From an uncultured Oscillospiraceae bacterium (lineage in GTDB: Bacteria; Bacillota; Clostridia; Oscillospirales; Oscillospiraceae), in the NCBI GenBank assembly GCA_934590505.1, contig CAKTPC010000017.1, forward strand, positions 1-24,252: a stretch of DNA of 24,252 nucleotides. Direction: 5' to 3'. Below, piece after piece: positions 8,359-15,177 of the stretch (position 1 is its first letter; each line of letters opens with the position of its first letter). Below the pieces are notes generated by a model. The model had not been told where the DNA came from, did no database searches, and was given only the letters and a program-made list of their open reading frames with translations. The translations under genes were made by a program, and so were the position numbers.

Positions 8359-9111
8359 TTATCTTACGATTTCCCACATTACTATCGCCGCGGCGATCGC
8401 GGCGTTGAAGGATTCGCTGCCCGGCGTCATGGGGATGATGACCTCCCCGTCGCACAGGCTCAGAAGCTCCGCACTCAGTCCCCTGCCCTCGCTGCCGATG
8501 GCAACGACGGCGTTTCGAAGCTCCGCCGCGCGGATATCCGCTGCGCGCTCGGAGAGCGCCGCGCCGTATAGCTTCATGCCGCGGCTATGGATATATTCCG
8601 CGGCAGAAACGGTGTCCATACGGACGATGTTCTCCCGGAAGATCGCGCCCATTGTGGCGCGGGCGGTCTTGGGACTGTAGACATCCGCGCAGGCGCCGCA
8701 GAGTATCACGGTGTCAAAGCCCAGCGCCGCCGCCGTGCGGATAACCGTGCCGACATTGCCGGGGTCCTGCACGTTTTCAAGCAGGACGGCGCGGCGCATT
8801 TCCGCATTGTGTCCCTCGGGAATTGCGAGCGTGAACGCCGGGCCGGGGCTGTTTTTCATAGGGGAAGCGTAATCGAAAAGCTCCGCCGGAGCGATGTACT
8901 GCTTCGCGCCGTCCAGCCCCGGAAGCTCTTCCGCCGCGTCCTTCCACAGCACCGACCGCACCCGCGCGCCCTTATCGAGCGCTTCGGCGAGCAGCTTCAT
9001 CCCGTCGCAGAGGTACTCTGAGCAGGCATAGCGGTACTCAGCATCCGACGCGAGCGCGCGCAGATGGGCGATATATTTGTTTTTCCTTGAGCTTATGCGT
9101 TCCGCGTCCAT
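8359..9111 (-). CDS. TrmH/SpoU-family RNA 2'-O-methyltransferase
   Basis: A 250-residue SPOUT-class enzyme that would transfer methyl from SAM to a ribose 2'-OH of rRNA or tRNA. The N-terminal part (KNKYIAHLRAL onward) resembles the RNA-binding substrate domain. The catalytic domain carries the three SpoU motifs: LENVQDPGNVGTVIRTAAAL, VVAIGSEGRGLS and VIIPMTPGSESFNAAIAAAI. The last has SFN where SLN is usual. The exact RNA target cannot be read from sequence. The ATG at 9111 is preferred over an upstream in-frame start at 9174 because AGGCGG lies 6 nt before it and the upstream extension is AT-rich and overlaps the promoter at 9146-9174. It is the first gene of the housekeeping operon. Confidence 0.93.
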   Translation of the reverse strand: MDAERISSRKNKYIAHLRALASDAEYRYACSEYLCDGMKLLAEALDKGARVRSVLWKDAAEELPGLDGAKQYIAPAELFDYASPMKNSPGPAFTLAIPEGHNAEMRRAVLLENVQDPGNVGTVIRTAAALGFDTVILCGACADVYSPKTARATMGAIFRENIVRMDTVSAAEYIHSRGMKLYGAALSERAADIRAAELRNAVVAIGSEGRGLSAELLSLCDGEVIIPMTPGSESFNAAIAAAIVMWEIVR

Positions 9112-9145
9112 TGAAACCGCCTGTTTTATTATTATAGTAGGCTCT

Positions 9146-9174
9146 ATATTAATACAGCTTTTTGAATTAATCAA
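9146..9174 (-). promoter_or_regulatory. Promoter of the SpoU-dprA-topA-trmFO-plsX-rnc operon
   Basis: On the minus strand a TTGATT -35 box (9174-9169) and a TAATAT -10 box (9151-9146) are separated by 17 bp in an AT-rich gap. Transcription would start near 9139, about 28 nt before the ATG. No other convincing promoter was seen before the one for smc. Confidence 0.75.
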
Positions 9175-9193
9175 GAGTATATTGGCTTATAAA

Positions 9194-9222
9194 TTCAGGC
9201 GGCACATAATGTGCCGCCTGAA
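9194..9222 (-). terminator. Terminator after the dehydrogenase gene
   Basis: A perfect inverted repeat with 14-bp arms (TTCAGGCGGCACAT and its complement) around a single central base lies 4 bp past the dehydrogenase stop codon. The 3' flank on the minus strand (ATTTATAAG) is only a weak U-tract. It separates the corrinoid operon from the housekeeping operon. Confidence 0.7.
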
Positions 9223-9225
9223 AAA

Positions 9226-9987
9226 TCATTTTATACCTTGCTGTCTGCACCAGATGCTCATAACGAGCTTCACCGGCAGGAACTTGACAAGACGCACCTG
9301 ACGGCGCACGGGACGGCCGAGGATAGAGACGAGCTTTTTCTTCTCAAGATCCTTCATGGCCTGCGCGGCAACCTCGTCAGGTCCGTACCACTTATCGACA
9401 TAGTGGATATACTTATCGTGCTGCGCGGCCTGCTGGAACTCCGTCTTTATCCAGCCGGGGCAGACGCACATGACGTGGATGCCCTTCGGACGCAGCTCGC
9501 GCCACAGCGCGCGTGAGAGGCTGAGAACATAGCTCTTGCTTGCACCGTACACCGCCTGATACGGCACGGGCTGCCATGCGGAGTTTGAGCCCATGTTGAC
9601 GATGCTGCTGCCGGAGGTCATATACGGCAGACTCACATGGCACATTGCCGTGAGCGCAAGGGAGTTGAGACGAGCGCTCGCGAGGAGCTTATCAAGCTCC
9701 TTCTCCTCAAAGGGTCCGAACACGCCGCAGCCTGCGGCGTTGACAAGGATGCTTATCTGCGGCTGCTCCTTTTCGAGCAGCGCCTTATATTCATCGATGC
9801 TGCCGAGGTCGGCGAGGTCAAGCGCGATAGGGCGGATGGGATTGCGGCACTTTGCGGCAAGCTCTTCAAGGCGCTCACGCCGGCGGGCGATGACCCATAT
9901 CTCGTCAAAGGTATCGTACTTATCCACCGCGTATACGAACTCTCGGCCTATCCCGGCGGACGCGCCGGTTATAACTGCTATCTTCAT
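9226..9987 (-). CDS. Short-chain dehydrogenase/reductase
   Basis: A 253-residue classical SDR. It has the nucleotide-binding TGASAGIGREF at the N-terminus, the structural NAAGCG motif, a catalytic serine in NMGSNSAW and the YGASK catalytic Tyr/Lys pair. An Arg-rich basic stretch near the C-terminus (GRPVRRQVRLVKFLPVKLVM) could associate with membrane. Substrate unknown. I chose ATG 9987 because AGGAGGAG lies just upstream; the longer open frame to 10065 runs into the methyltransferase gene. It follows that gene by 19 bp and is last in the operon, so it may act on a product or precursor of the same pathway, but that is inference from position only. Confidence 0.9.
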   Translation of the reverse strand: MKIAVITGASAGIGREFVYAVDKYDTFDEIWVIARRRERLEELAAKCRNPIRPIALDLADLGSIDEYKALLEKEQPQISILVNAAGCGVFGPFEEKELDKLLASARLNSLALTAMCHVSLPYMTSGSSIVNMGSNSAWQPVPYQAVYGASKSYVLSLSRALWRELRPKGIHVMCVCPGWIKTEFQQAAQHDKYIHYVDKWYGPDEVAAQAMKDLEKKKLVSILGRPVRRQVRLVKFLPVKLVMSIWCRQQGIK

Positions 9988-10006
9988 AATGTCTCCTCCT
10001 GTTTCT

Positions 10007-11737
10007 TTACGATGCGCGCTGCGCACGGAGTATCTCGACCGCGCGGCGCGCGGCAGCAGCGGCATCGGGCGTGTAGCTGTCCGCGCCGATCTCGTCGCAG
10101 AAGCCCTGAGTGATCGGCGCGCCGCCGATCATTATCTTGATCCGGTCATGCAGGCCGCGCGCGTTCACTAGCTCGACCACGCGGCGCATCTCCTGCATCG
10201 TTGTCGTCAGCAGCGAGGAGCAGGCGATGATGCCGCAGTCGTTTGCGACGGCAGTATCAACGAACTCCTCCGCTGAGGTGTCAACGCCGAGGTCGATGAC
10301 CTCTATACCGCTGCCCTCCATCATGATCTTCACAAGGTTCTTGCCGATATCGTGCATGTCGCCCTTAACAGTGCCGAGGCAGGCGCGGCCTACCGGATCA
10401 TTGCCCTCACCGGTCATGAGCGGCTTAAGGCGCTCCATCACGGCGTTCATGCAGCGGGCGGCAATGAGCATCTCCGGCACAAAGGCGCGGTTTGCGGAAA
10501 AGGCCTCGCCCAGCCTGTTCATGCCCTGAATGAGCCCGTCGGAGAGAATAGCCGCGGGGGCATAACCCTCCCCAAGCGCCTCATCGCAGAGCGCGAGCAG
10601 CTTCTTCTGCTGCCCCTGCTCGAGTGCCGCGGAGATGCGCCCCATGAGGTCGGCAGGCTCGCTTGCTTCCGCCGCCTTCTGCACGGGCGCGGCTTTCACG
10701 CTCTCGGCGGAGCGGCGCGGCACCGGCGGGAGAATGACCGCCGGGACGTGCAGGCGCGCGTTATATTCATCCACGGCCTGATCAAGGTACTGATCCACAT
10801 GCGGGAACACTGCTCCCGGCAGACCATAGGTGATGCTTGGGATGAAGTGCCCGCCCGGGCAGCAGCGGCGCAGCGTATCGCGGGCGTAGTCAAGGATCTC
10901 CTCGGGCTGCGCGTCCGCGCGGTCGATTGCCGCGCCGAAGCCGCCCATGAGAGTGAGCCTGCCGTTCAGATGCTGCTGGAGTGCGGGAATGTCGTTTTCC
11001 GGAAGCGTGCCCTGCCAGACCTGGATACCGATCTCCGCCATATCGTCCACGATCGGGACAAGGTATGAATCGGCATGGTGGATGGCGATCACGCCGCGGG
11101 AGCGGATGTAGCCGTAGAAGCGGCGGTAGGGCTCCTTGAAGAACTCGCGCCACATATCCGGCTTCATGAACAGGGCGTTCTTCGTTCCCCAGTCGTCATG
11201 CGAGAAAATGACCTCCGGCTTCAGCCCGTCTATAAGGCGGCGGACATAGTCAAGGCGATACTCGGTAATGGTCTCTATAAGCGCGTGCATTTCGTCCGGG
11301 TGCTCGTACAGGTTTGTGAGTGTGTCCTCAAAGCCCATAAGGAAATGGCACTGCTCGAATATACCCGTGCCCATGAAGCCGGCAAGGAGCTTCCCCTCGG
11401 CCTCGGCGAGCGCGGCGTGCTTTCGGCACGCGTCCCACCCTGCGGCGCAGGCCGCGTCAAGATCCGGGGCATGGACAGTCTCCTTCCAGCGCGTGATATC
11501 CGGGCAGACGGTCACTCCCTCGCCGTGCACGGGCATGGGGCCTGGCGCGTCCTGCGGGAAGCTGATGGTCGTCCCCCACCGGTCAACGCTGACCGTGCCG
11601 CGCTTGCGGTTGCCGCGCAGATAGGTGTTGATAGGATCGTCCAGGCACATGTGCAGCGCTTCATACTGCTTCAGCTGGCGCTCCGGCTGGCCGTCGGGCT
11701 TAATGAGCTCAAGGAATATCTCTTTCGGTGTGGACAT
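10007..11737 (-). CDS. URO-D-type methyltransferase fused to a corrinoid-binding protein
   Basis: A 576-residue fusion. Residues 1 to about 335 resemble the uroporphyrinogen-decarboxylase superfamily methyltransferases (MtaA/MtgB-like), with IFSHDDWGTKNALF, AIHHADSYLVPIVDD (His220, His221) and the end-of-barrel GHFIPSITYGLPG. A Pro/Ala-rich linker (about 336-362) joins a helical cap domain (about 363-445) and a cobalamin-binding domain (about 452-576). The cobalamin domain has the DMHDIGKN signature at 460-467, whose His462 should be the lower cobalt ligand, and an SSLLTTTM stretch. Such enzymes move a methyl group between a donor or acceptor and the bound cobamide. Methyltransferase and corrinoid protein are normally separate polypeptides. 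The methyl donor is unknown. The gene lies 12 bp after the DUF2284 gene and 19 bp before the SDR. Confidence 0.92.
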   Translation of the reverse strand: MSTPKEIFLELIKPDGQPERQLKQYEALHMCLDDPINTYLRGNRKRGTVSVDRWGTTISFPQDAPGPMPVHGEGVTVCPDITRWKETVHAPDLDAACAAGWDACRKHAALAEAEGKLLAGFMGTGIFEQCHFLMGFEDTLTNLYEHPDEMHALIETITEYRLDYVRRLIDGLKPEVIFSHDDWGTKNALFMKPDMWREFFKEPYRRFYGYIRSRGVIAIHHADSYLVPIVDDMAEIGIQVWQGTLPENDIPALQQHLNGRLTLMGGFGAAIDRADAQPEEILDYARDTLRRCCPGGHFIPSITYGLPGAVFPHVDQYLDQAVDEYNARLHVPAVILPPVPRRSAESVKAAPVQKAAEASEPADLMGRISAALEQGQQKKLLALCDEALGEGYAPAAILSDGLIQGMNRLGEAFSANRAFVPEMLIAARCMNAVMERLKPLMTGEGNDPVGRACLGTVKGDMHDIGKNLVKIMMEGSGIEVIDLGVDTSAEEFVDTAVANDCGIIACSSLLTTTMQEMRRVVELVNARGLHDRIKIMIGGAPITQGFCDEIGADSYTPDAAAAARRAVEILRAQRAS

Positions 11738-11749
11738 ATGGTGCCTCCT

Positions 11750-12277
11750 TCAATAAAGAACACATGAAGTATAGGTCAAGGTGCGCGGGCCGTAATTATA
11801 CCTGAGTCCCGACTTTGTGCATACGTCACTGACAAACAGCCCGTAGGCCTCCATCGATGACAGCCGGCGGTTAGGGTACCGGCAGGGGCGGTCAGGATAG
11901 GTGCATGTCCTGCACAGCGTGCACGTCCCGGCGGTGAGCGGCAGGCAGTCCGGGTACATGAGCCGCGCCTGACGGGCAAAGTCCGCAAAGCGGCGCTTAT
12001 GCTCCTCGGTGAGCTTGGTTATGCCCTGATAGTCAAACTCATCCTCAAGCTCCGCCGTGCTCTGCACGAGGATGCCATCCGAGTATTTTTCGATGTGCAT
12101 GCGCGCCTGTTCGAGCGTCCCGCAGCCGGGCGGGCACGCCCAGCTTCTGCCGTACCTGCCGCAGCGGTCGGCCTCGCACATGGCGCGCACCTCCTCCAGC
12201 GGGGTCAGTGCAGACATATTTACCGGCGCAGCAGCAGTGAAGCCGAGCTCCCGGCTTAAGGTAAACAGCTCCGTCAT
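11750..12277 (-). CDS. DUF2284 metal-binding protein
   Basis: A 175-residue cysteine-rich protein of the DUF2284 type. The conserved cysteines are in CGRYGRSWACPPGCG near the N-terminus, in the ferredoxin-like AGTCTLCRTCTYPDRPCRYP, and in the C-terminal SDVCTKSGLRYNYGP. These clusters suggest iron-sulfur or other metal binding. Function is not established for the family. Members often sit next to corrinoid methyltransferases, so a role in electron delivery to, or activation of, the corrinoid protein is possible. It is the first gene of the minus operon; GAGG lies 8 nt before the ATG. The transcript should begin near 12333. Confidence 0.88.
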   Translation of the reverse strand: MTELFTLSRELGFTAAAPVNMSALTPLEEVRAMCEADRCGRYGRSWACPPGCGTLEQARMHIEKYSDGILVQSTAELEDEFDYQGITKLTEEHKRRFADFARQARLMYPDCLPLTAGTCTLCRTCTYPDRPCRYPNRRLSSMEAYGLFVSDVCTKSGLRYNYGPRTLTYTSCVLY

Positions 12278-12289
12278 ACGTAATGCCTC

Positions 12290-12319
12290 TTGACAGTTAA
12301 ATCGGTTTCCGCGTAAAAT
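12290..12319 (+). promoter_or_regulatory. Promoter for the activator/homocysteine methyltransferase operon
   Basis: On the plus strand a consensus TTGACA (12290-12295) is followed after 18 bp by TAAAAT (12314-12319). Transcription would begin near 12326, about 36 nt before the chosen GTG. The -35 box lies between the DUF2284 start codon and its promoter, so the minus-strand transcript runs through this site. Confidence 0.78.
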
Positions 12320-12339
12320 AACTTAACAGCTATTTTTAT

Positions 12340-12368
12340 ATTATATTGGCGGGTGAAGCGCGTGTCAA
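12340..12368 (-). promoter_or_regulatory. Promoter for the DUF2284-methyltransferase-SDR operon
   Basis: A perfect consensus promoter on the minus strand: TTGACA (12368-12363), 17-bp spacer, TATAAT (12345-12340). The -35 box lies inside the first codons of the ASKHA gene, and the start site near 12333 is within about 10 bp of the opposing one. RNA polymerase could hardly occupy both promoters at once. Confidence 0.82.
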
Positions 12369-13855
12369 GCATTCAGATCATACAGGGCGGCAGAGCTGCG
12401 GCCGTTTCTGCGCAGCCGGGCGAAAACCTGCTTTCCGCATTGCGGCGCGCGGGGTACTCTGTCCCCGCTGCCTGCGGCGGCAAAGGGCGCTGCGGCAAAT
12501 GCCGCGTGCCGGTGAACGGCGTTATGCGTCTCGCCTGCAAAACTATGCCGCAGGAGGGCGACACGGTAGAGCTGCCCATCATCTCTGGCGGAGTTGTACT
12601 CACAAGCACCGGCACGCTGCCGAAGGCGCAGCCGGGCAGGACGGGACTTGCCGCTGCAGTCGACCTCGGCACAACGACCGCGGCGCTGCGGCTGTTTGAC
12701 CGTGCGTCGGGTGAGCTTTTAGCCGAGGCACAGGGCTGGAACCGTCAAGCCTCCTACGGGGCGGACGTCATCAGCCGCATACAGTATACGCTTGAAAACC
12801 CGAACGGCCTTGCGGAGCTTTCCCAGTGCATCCGCGGGCAGATCACGGAGCTTCTCCGTCAGGCGCTCGGCAGTGCCGGGCGAAGTAAAACTGAGGTACG
12901 GGAGCTGGTGCTCGCCGGCAACACGGTCATGCAGCATATCTTTGACGGCAGACCGGTCGGCTCCATCGCACGCGCGCCGTTTAAGCCCGAGACGCTTTTT
13001 GAAAACACTTTCGGCGCGGAGCTTGACGGCATTCCCGTGCGTCTTGCCCCCTGCGTGGCAGGCTACGTCGGCGGGGACATCACCGCGGGGCTCCTCGCCT
13101 CAGGAATGGCGGAGCGCCCCGGGGAGCGGCTGTTTCTTGACATCGGCACGAACGGTGAGATGGCGCTCGGCGGCAGCGGCGGTATCCTCTGCTGCGCCGT
13201 GGCCTCGGGTCCGGCGTTTGAGGGCGCGGGCATAAGCTGCGGCATGCCCGGCATCACGGGGGCGGTCAGCCACGCGGTCTATGACCGCGGCTTCCTGCTC
13301 GACGTGATAGGCGGCGGCGAGGCTGTCGGGCTGTGCGGCTCAGGGCTTGTCGACCTCGCGGCGGTGCTGCTGGAGCACGGAGTGATAACCCCCGGCGGGC
13401 GGCTCCTCCCCCCGGAGGAGGCACCGGAGCACATGCGCCGCTATTTGACGCGGGACAAAAACGGGAACGGCCTGTTCCATCTGACGCAGCAGGTGTCCCT
13501 CACGGCATCTGACGTGCGCAGCCTGCAGCTTGCCAAGGCCGCAGTCGCGGGCGGCATCCGCGTGCTGCTGGAGCAGCGGCATATCACAGCACTTGAGCTT
13601 GAGAGCGTGGAGATCGCAGGCGGCTTCGGGAACTATCTGAAGCCCGAGAGCGCCGTGCGGATAGGCATGCTGCCCAAGGAGACGCTCGGCAAGCTCCGCG
13701 TCATGGGCAACACAGCTCTTGCGGGAGCGTCCATGCTCGCGCTGGACGGCGCGAACTGGGAAAGGCTGCGGGGCATCCCGGCAAAGTGCAGGTACGTAGA
13801 GCTATCCGGCAGGGCCGATTTCGCAAACGCTTTTACGGATAATCTAACTTTCTGA
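12362..13855 (+). CDS. Ferredoxin/ASKHA corrinoid activation protein (RamA/RACo type)
   Basis: A 497-residue protein of the type that reductively reactivates corrinoid proteins when cobalt is oxidised to Co(II), using ATP. The N-terminus is a 2Fe-2S ferredoxin domain with cysteines at 38, 44, 47 and 59 (AACGGKGRCGKC, then RLACK). The rest is an ASKHA fold of the DUF4445 kind: AAVDLGTTTAALRLFD, LAGNTVMQHIF, LFLDIGTNGEMALGG, AVGLCGSGLVDLAAVLL and EIAGGFGNYL. I use GTG 12362, with GGCGGGTG upstream. A GTG at 12353 is also in frame but has almost no spacer from a ribosome binding site. It lies opposite the corrinoid fusion gene, its likely client, and 26 bp before the homocysteine methyltransferase gene. 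Confidence 0.92.
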   Translation: MSSIQIIQGGRAAAVSAQPGENLLSALRRAGYSVPAACGGKGRCGKCRVPVNGVMRLACKTMPQEGDTVELPIISGGVVLTSTGTLPKAQPGRTGLAAAVDLGTTTAALRLFDRASGELLAEAQGWNRQASYGADVISRIQYTLENPNGLAELSQCIRGQITELLRQALGSAGRSKTEVRELVLAGNTVMQHIFDGRPVGSIARAPFKPETLFENTFGAELDGIPVRLAPCVAGYVGGDITAGLLASGMAERPGERLFLDIGTNGEMALGGSGGILCCAVASGPAFEGAGISCGMPGITGAVSHAVYDRGFLLDVIGGGEAVGLCGSGLVDLAAVLLEHGVITPGGRLLPPEEAPEHMRRYLTRDKNGNGLFHLTQQVSLTASDVRSLQLAKAAVAGGIRVLLEQRHITALELESVEIAGGFGNYLKPESAVRIGMLPKETLGKLRVMGNTALAGASMLALDGANWERLRGIPAKCRYVELSGRADFANAFTDNLTF

Positions 13856-13881
13856 TATATTGATATACGGAGGATGATAAA

Positions 13882-15099
13882 ATGGAAATGCGCTTTCCTA
13901 TAATTCTTGACGGTGCGACCGGTACGCAGCTGCAGAAGCGAGGCTTTACCGGCGACATGAGCGCCGAGCAGTGGGTACTCGAACATCCGGAGAGCATCCT
14001 TGAAATTCAGCGCGCATATGTCGCGGCGGGCTCAAAGATCCTGTACTCCCCAACCTTTGGCGCAAACCGCCAGAAGCTTGAGGACAGGAAGATATTCAAC
14101 CGCACGGCACAGATGAACCGCGAGCTTGCCTCGCTCTCCAAGCAGGCAGCAGACGGCCGTGCATGGGTCGCGGGAGACATCGCGCCGACGGGGCGCTTCC
14201 TCGCGCCGCTCGGCGACGCCGCGTTTGAGGAGCTTGTGGATATATACACCGAGCAGGCCGCGGGTCTTGAACAGGCGGGGGTCGATCTCTTCGTAATAGA
14301 GACGATGATGACCCTGTCAGACGCACGCGCGGCGGTGCTCGCGGTGCGCAGCGTGAGCGACAAGCCCATCTTCGTCACCTTCACGTGTGACGAGAGCGGC
14401 AGGAGCCTGACAGGCACGGATATGGCCGCGGCGCTGACCGTGATGCAGGGCATGGGCGTGAGCGCTTTCGGGCTCAACTGCTCCACGGGGCCGGACAAGA
14501 TGCTTCTCCAGCTGCAGCGGCTGCACCGCTATGCGCGCATCCCGCTCATCGCAAAGCCTAACGCAGGCATGCCGCAGGTCATTGACGGAAAGACGGTGTA
14601 CGACTGCCCGCCTGAGCGCTTCGCGTCATACGTTCCGGAGATGCTCAAGGCCGGGGTCGCGGTATTCGGCGGCTGCTGCGGAACGGACGAGGGGCATATC
14701 GCCGCGCTGCGCGCTGCGCTCGACGGCGCACCGTATAACCGCCCTGCCCCGGAGTTTACGGAACTGCTCCCCGCAGCGACGGAAAAGGACGCGGTGTACC
14801 TCCCGCCGGACGCGGGGCACGGCACGGTCATTACAGCAAGCAGCAACACCGAAGCTGCGATAGAAGAAGCGCTCGCGGACGAGTGGCCGACGGTGGCCTT
14901 CGGGCTGAACGACTGGGCAGACGTCGACGCGCTGGCGGACTATCAGTATATGCTGCGAAAGCCGCTGTGCCTTGTCTGCGGCGACGCAGAGCTGCTGGAG
15001 GCCGGGCTGCGCGTCTATCAGGGGCGCGCGCTGTACGAGGGCAGTCTGGCAGACGAGGCGCTCGCCCCGCTTCAGGGCAAATACGGGCTGATAATATAA
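13882..15099 (+). CDS. Homocysteine S-methyltransferase with a partial MetH pterin-domain tail
   Basis: A 405-residue protein. Residues 1-290 form a MetH-type homocysteine-binding barrel: ILDGATGTQLQKRG, the three zinc cysteines Cys200 (FGLNCSTG) and Cys265/Cys266 (FGGCCGTDEGH). The domain would activate homocysteine thiolate to accept methyl from a methyl-corrinoid. Residues about 330-405 resemble only the beginning of the MetH pterin-binding barrel: KPLCLVCGDAELLEAGLRVY aligns with the family's PLxIDSSDPEVLEAALRVYxG, and the protein then stops at KYGLII. The aspartate and serine of that motif are lost. There is no complete folate domain and no cobalamin domain, so a separate corrinoid protein must supply the methyl group. 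GGAGG lies 9 nt before the ATG. Confidence 0.9.
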   Translation: MEMRFPIILDGATGTQLQKRGFTGDMSAEQWVLEHPESILEIQRAYVAAGSKILYSPTFGANRQKLEDRKIFNRTAQMNRELASLSKQAADGRAWVAGDIAPTGRFLAPLGDAAFEELVDIYTEQAAGLEQAGVDLFVIETMMTLSDARAAVLAVRSVSDKPIFVTFTCDESGRSLTGTDMAAALTVMQGMGVSAFGLNCSTGPDKMLLQLQRLHRYARIPLIAKPNAGMPQVIDGKTVYDCPPERFASYVPEMLKAGVAVFGGCCGTDEGHIAALRAALDGAPYNRPAPEFTELLPAATEKDAVYLPPDAGHGTVITASSNTEAAIEEALADEWPTVAFGLNDWADVDALADYQYMLRKPLCLVCGDAELLEAGLRVYQGRALYEGSLADEALAPLQGKYGLII

Positions 15100-15117
15100 T
15101 TCCATATGTATATGCCA

Positions 15118-15151
15118 AGAGCTCCCGAGGTCAAATGGCCGCGGGAGCTCT
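15118..15151. terminator. Bidirectional terminator between convergent operons
   Basis: A hairpin with a 10-bp GC-rich stem (AGAGCTCCCG and complement), extended inside by further pairs after a mismatch, lies midway between the stop codons of the homocysteine methyltransferase gene (plus) and tctA (minus). U-tracts are poor on both sides, so efficiency is uncertain. Confidence 0.65.
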
Positions 15152-15177
15152 CATGTTATATTGCTTTGGGATATGCG

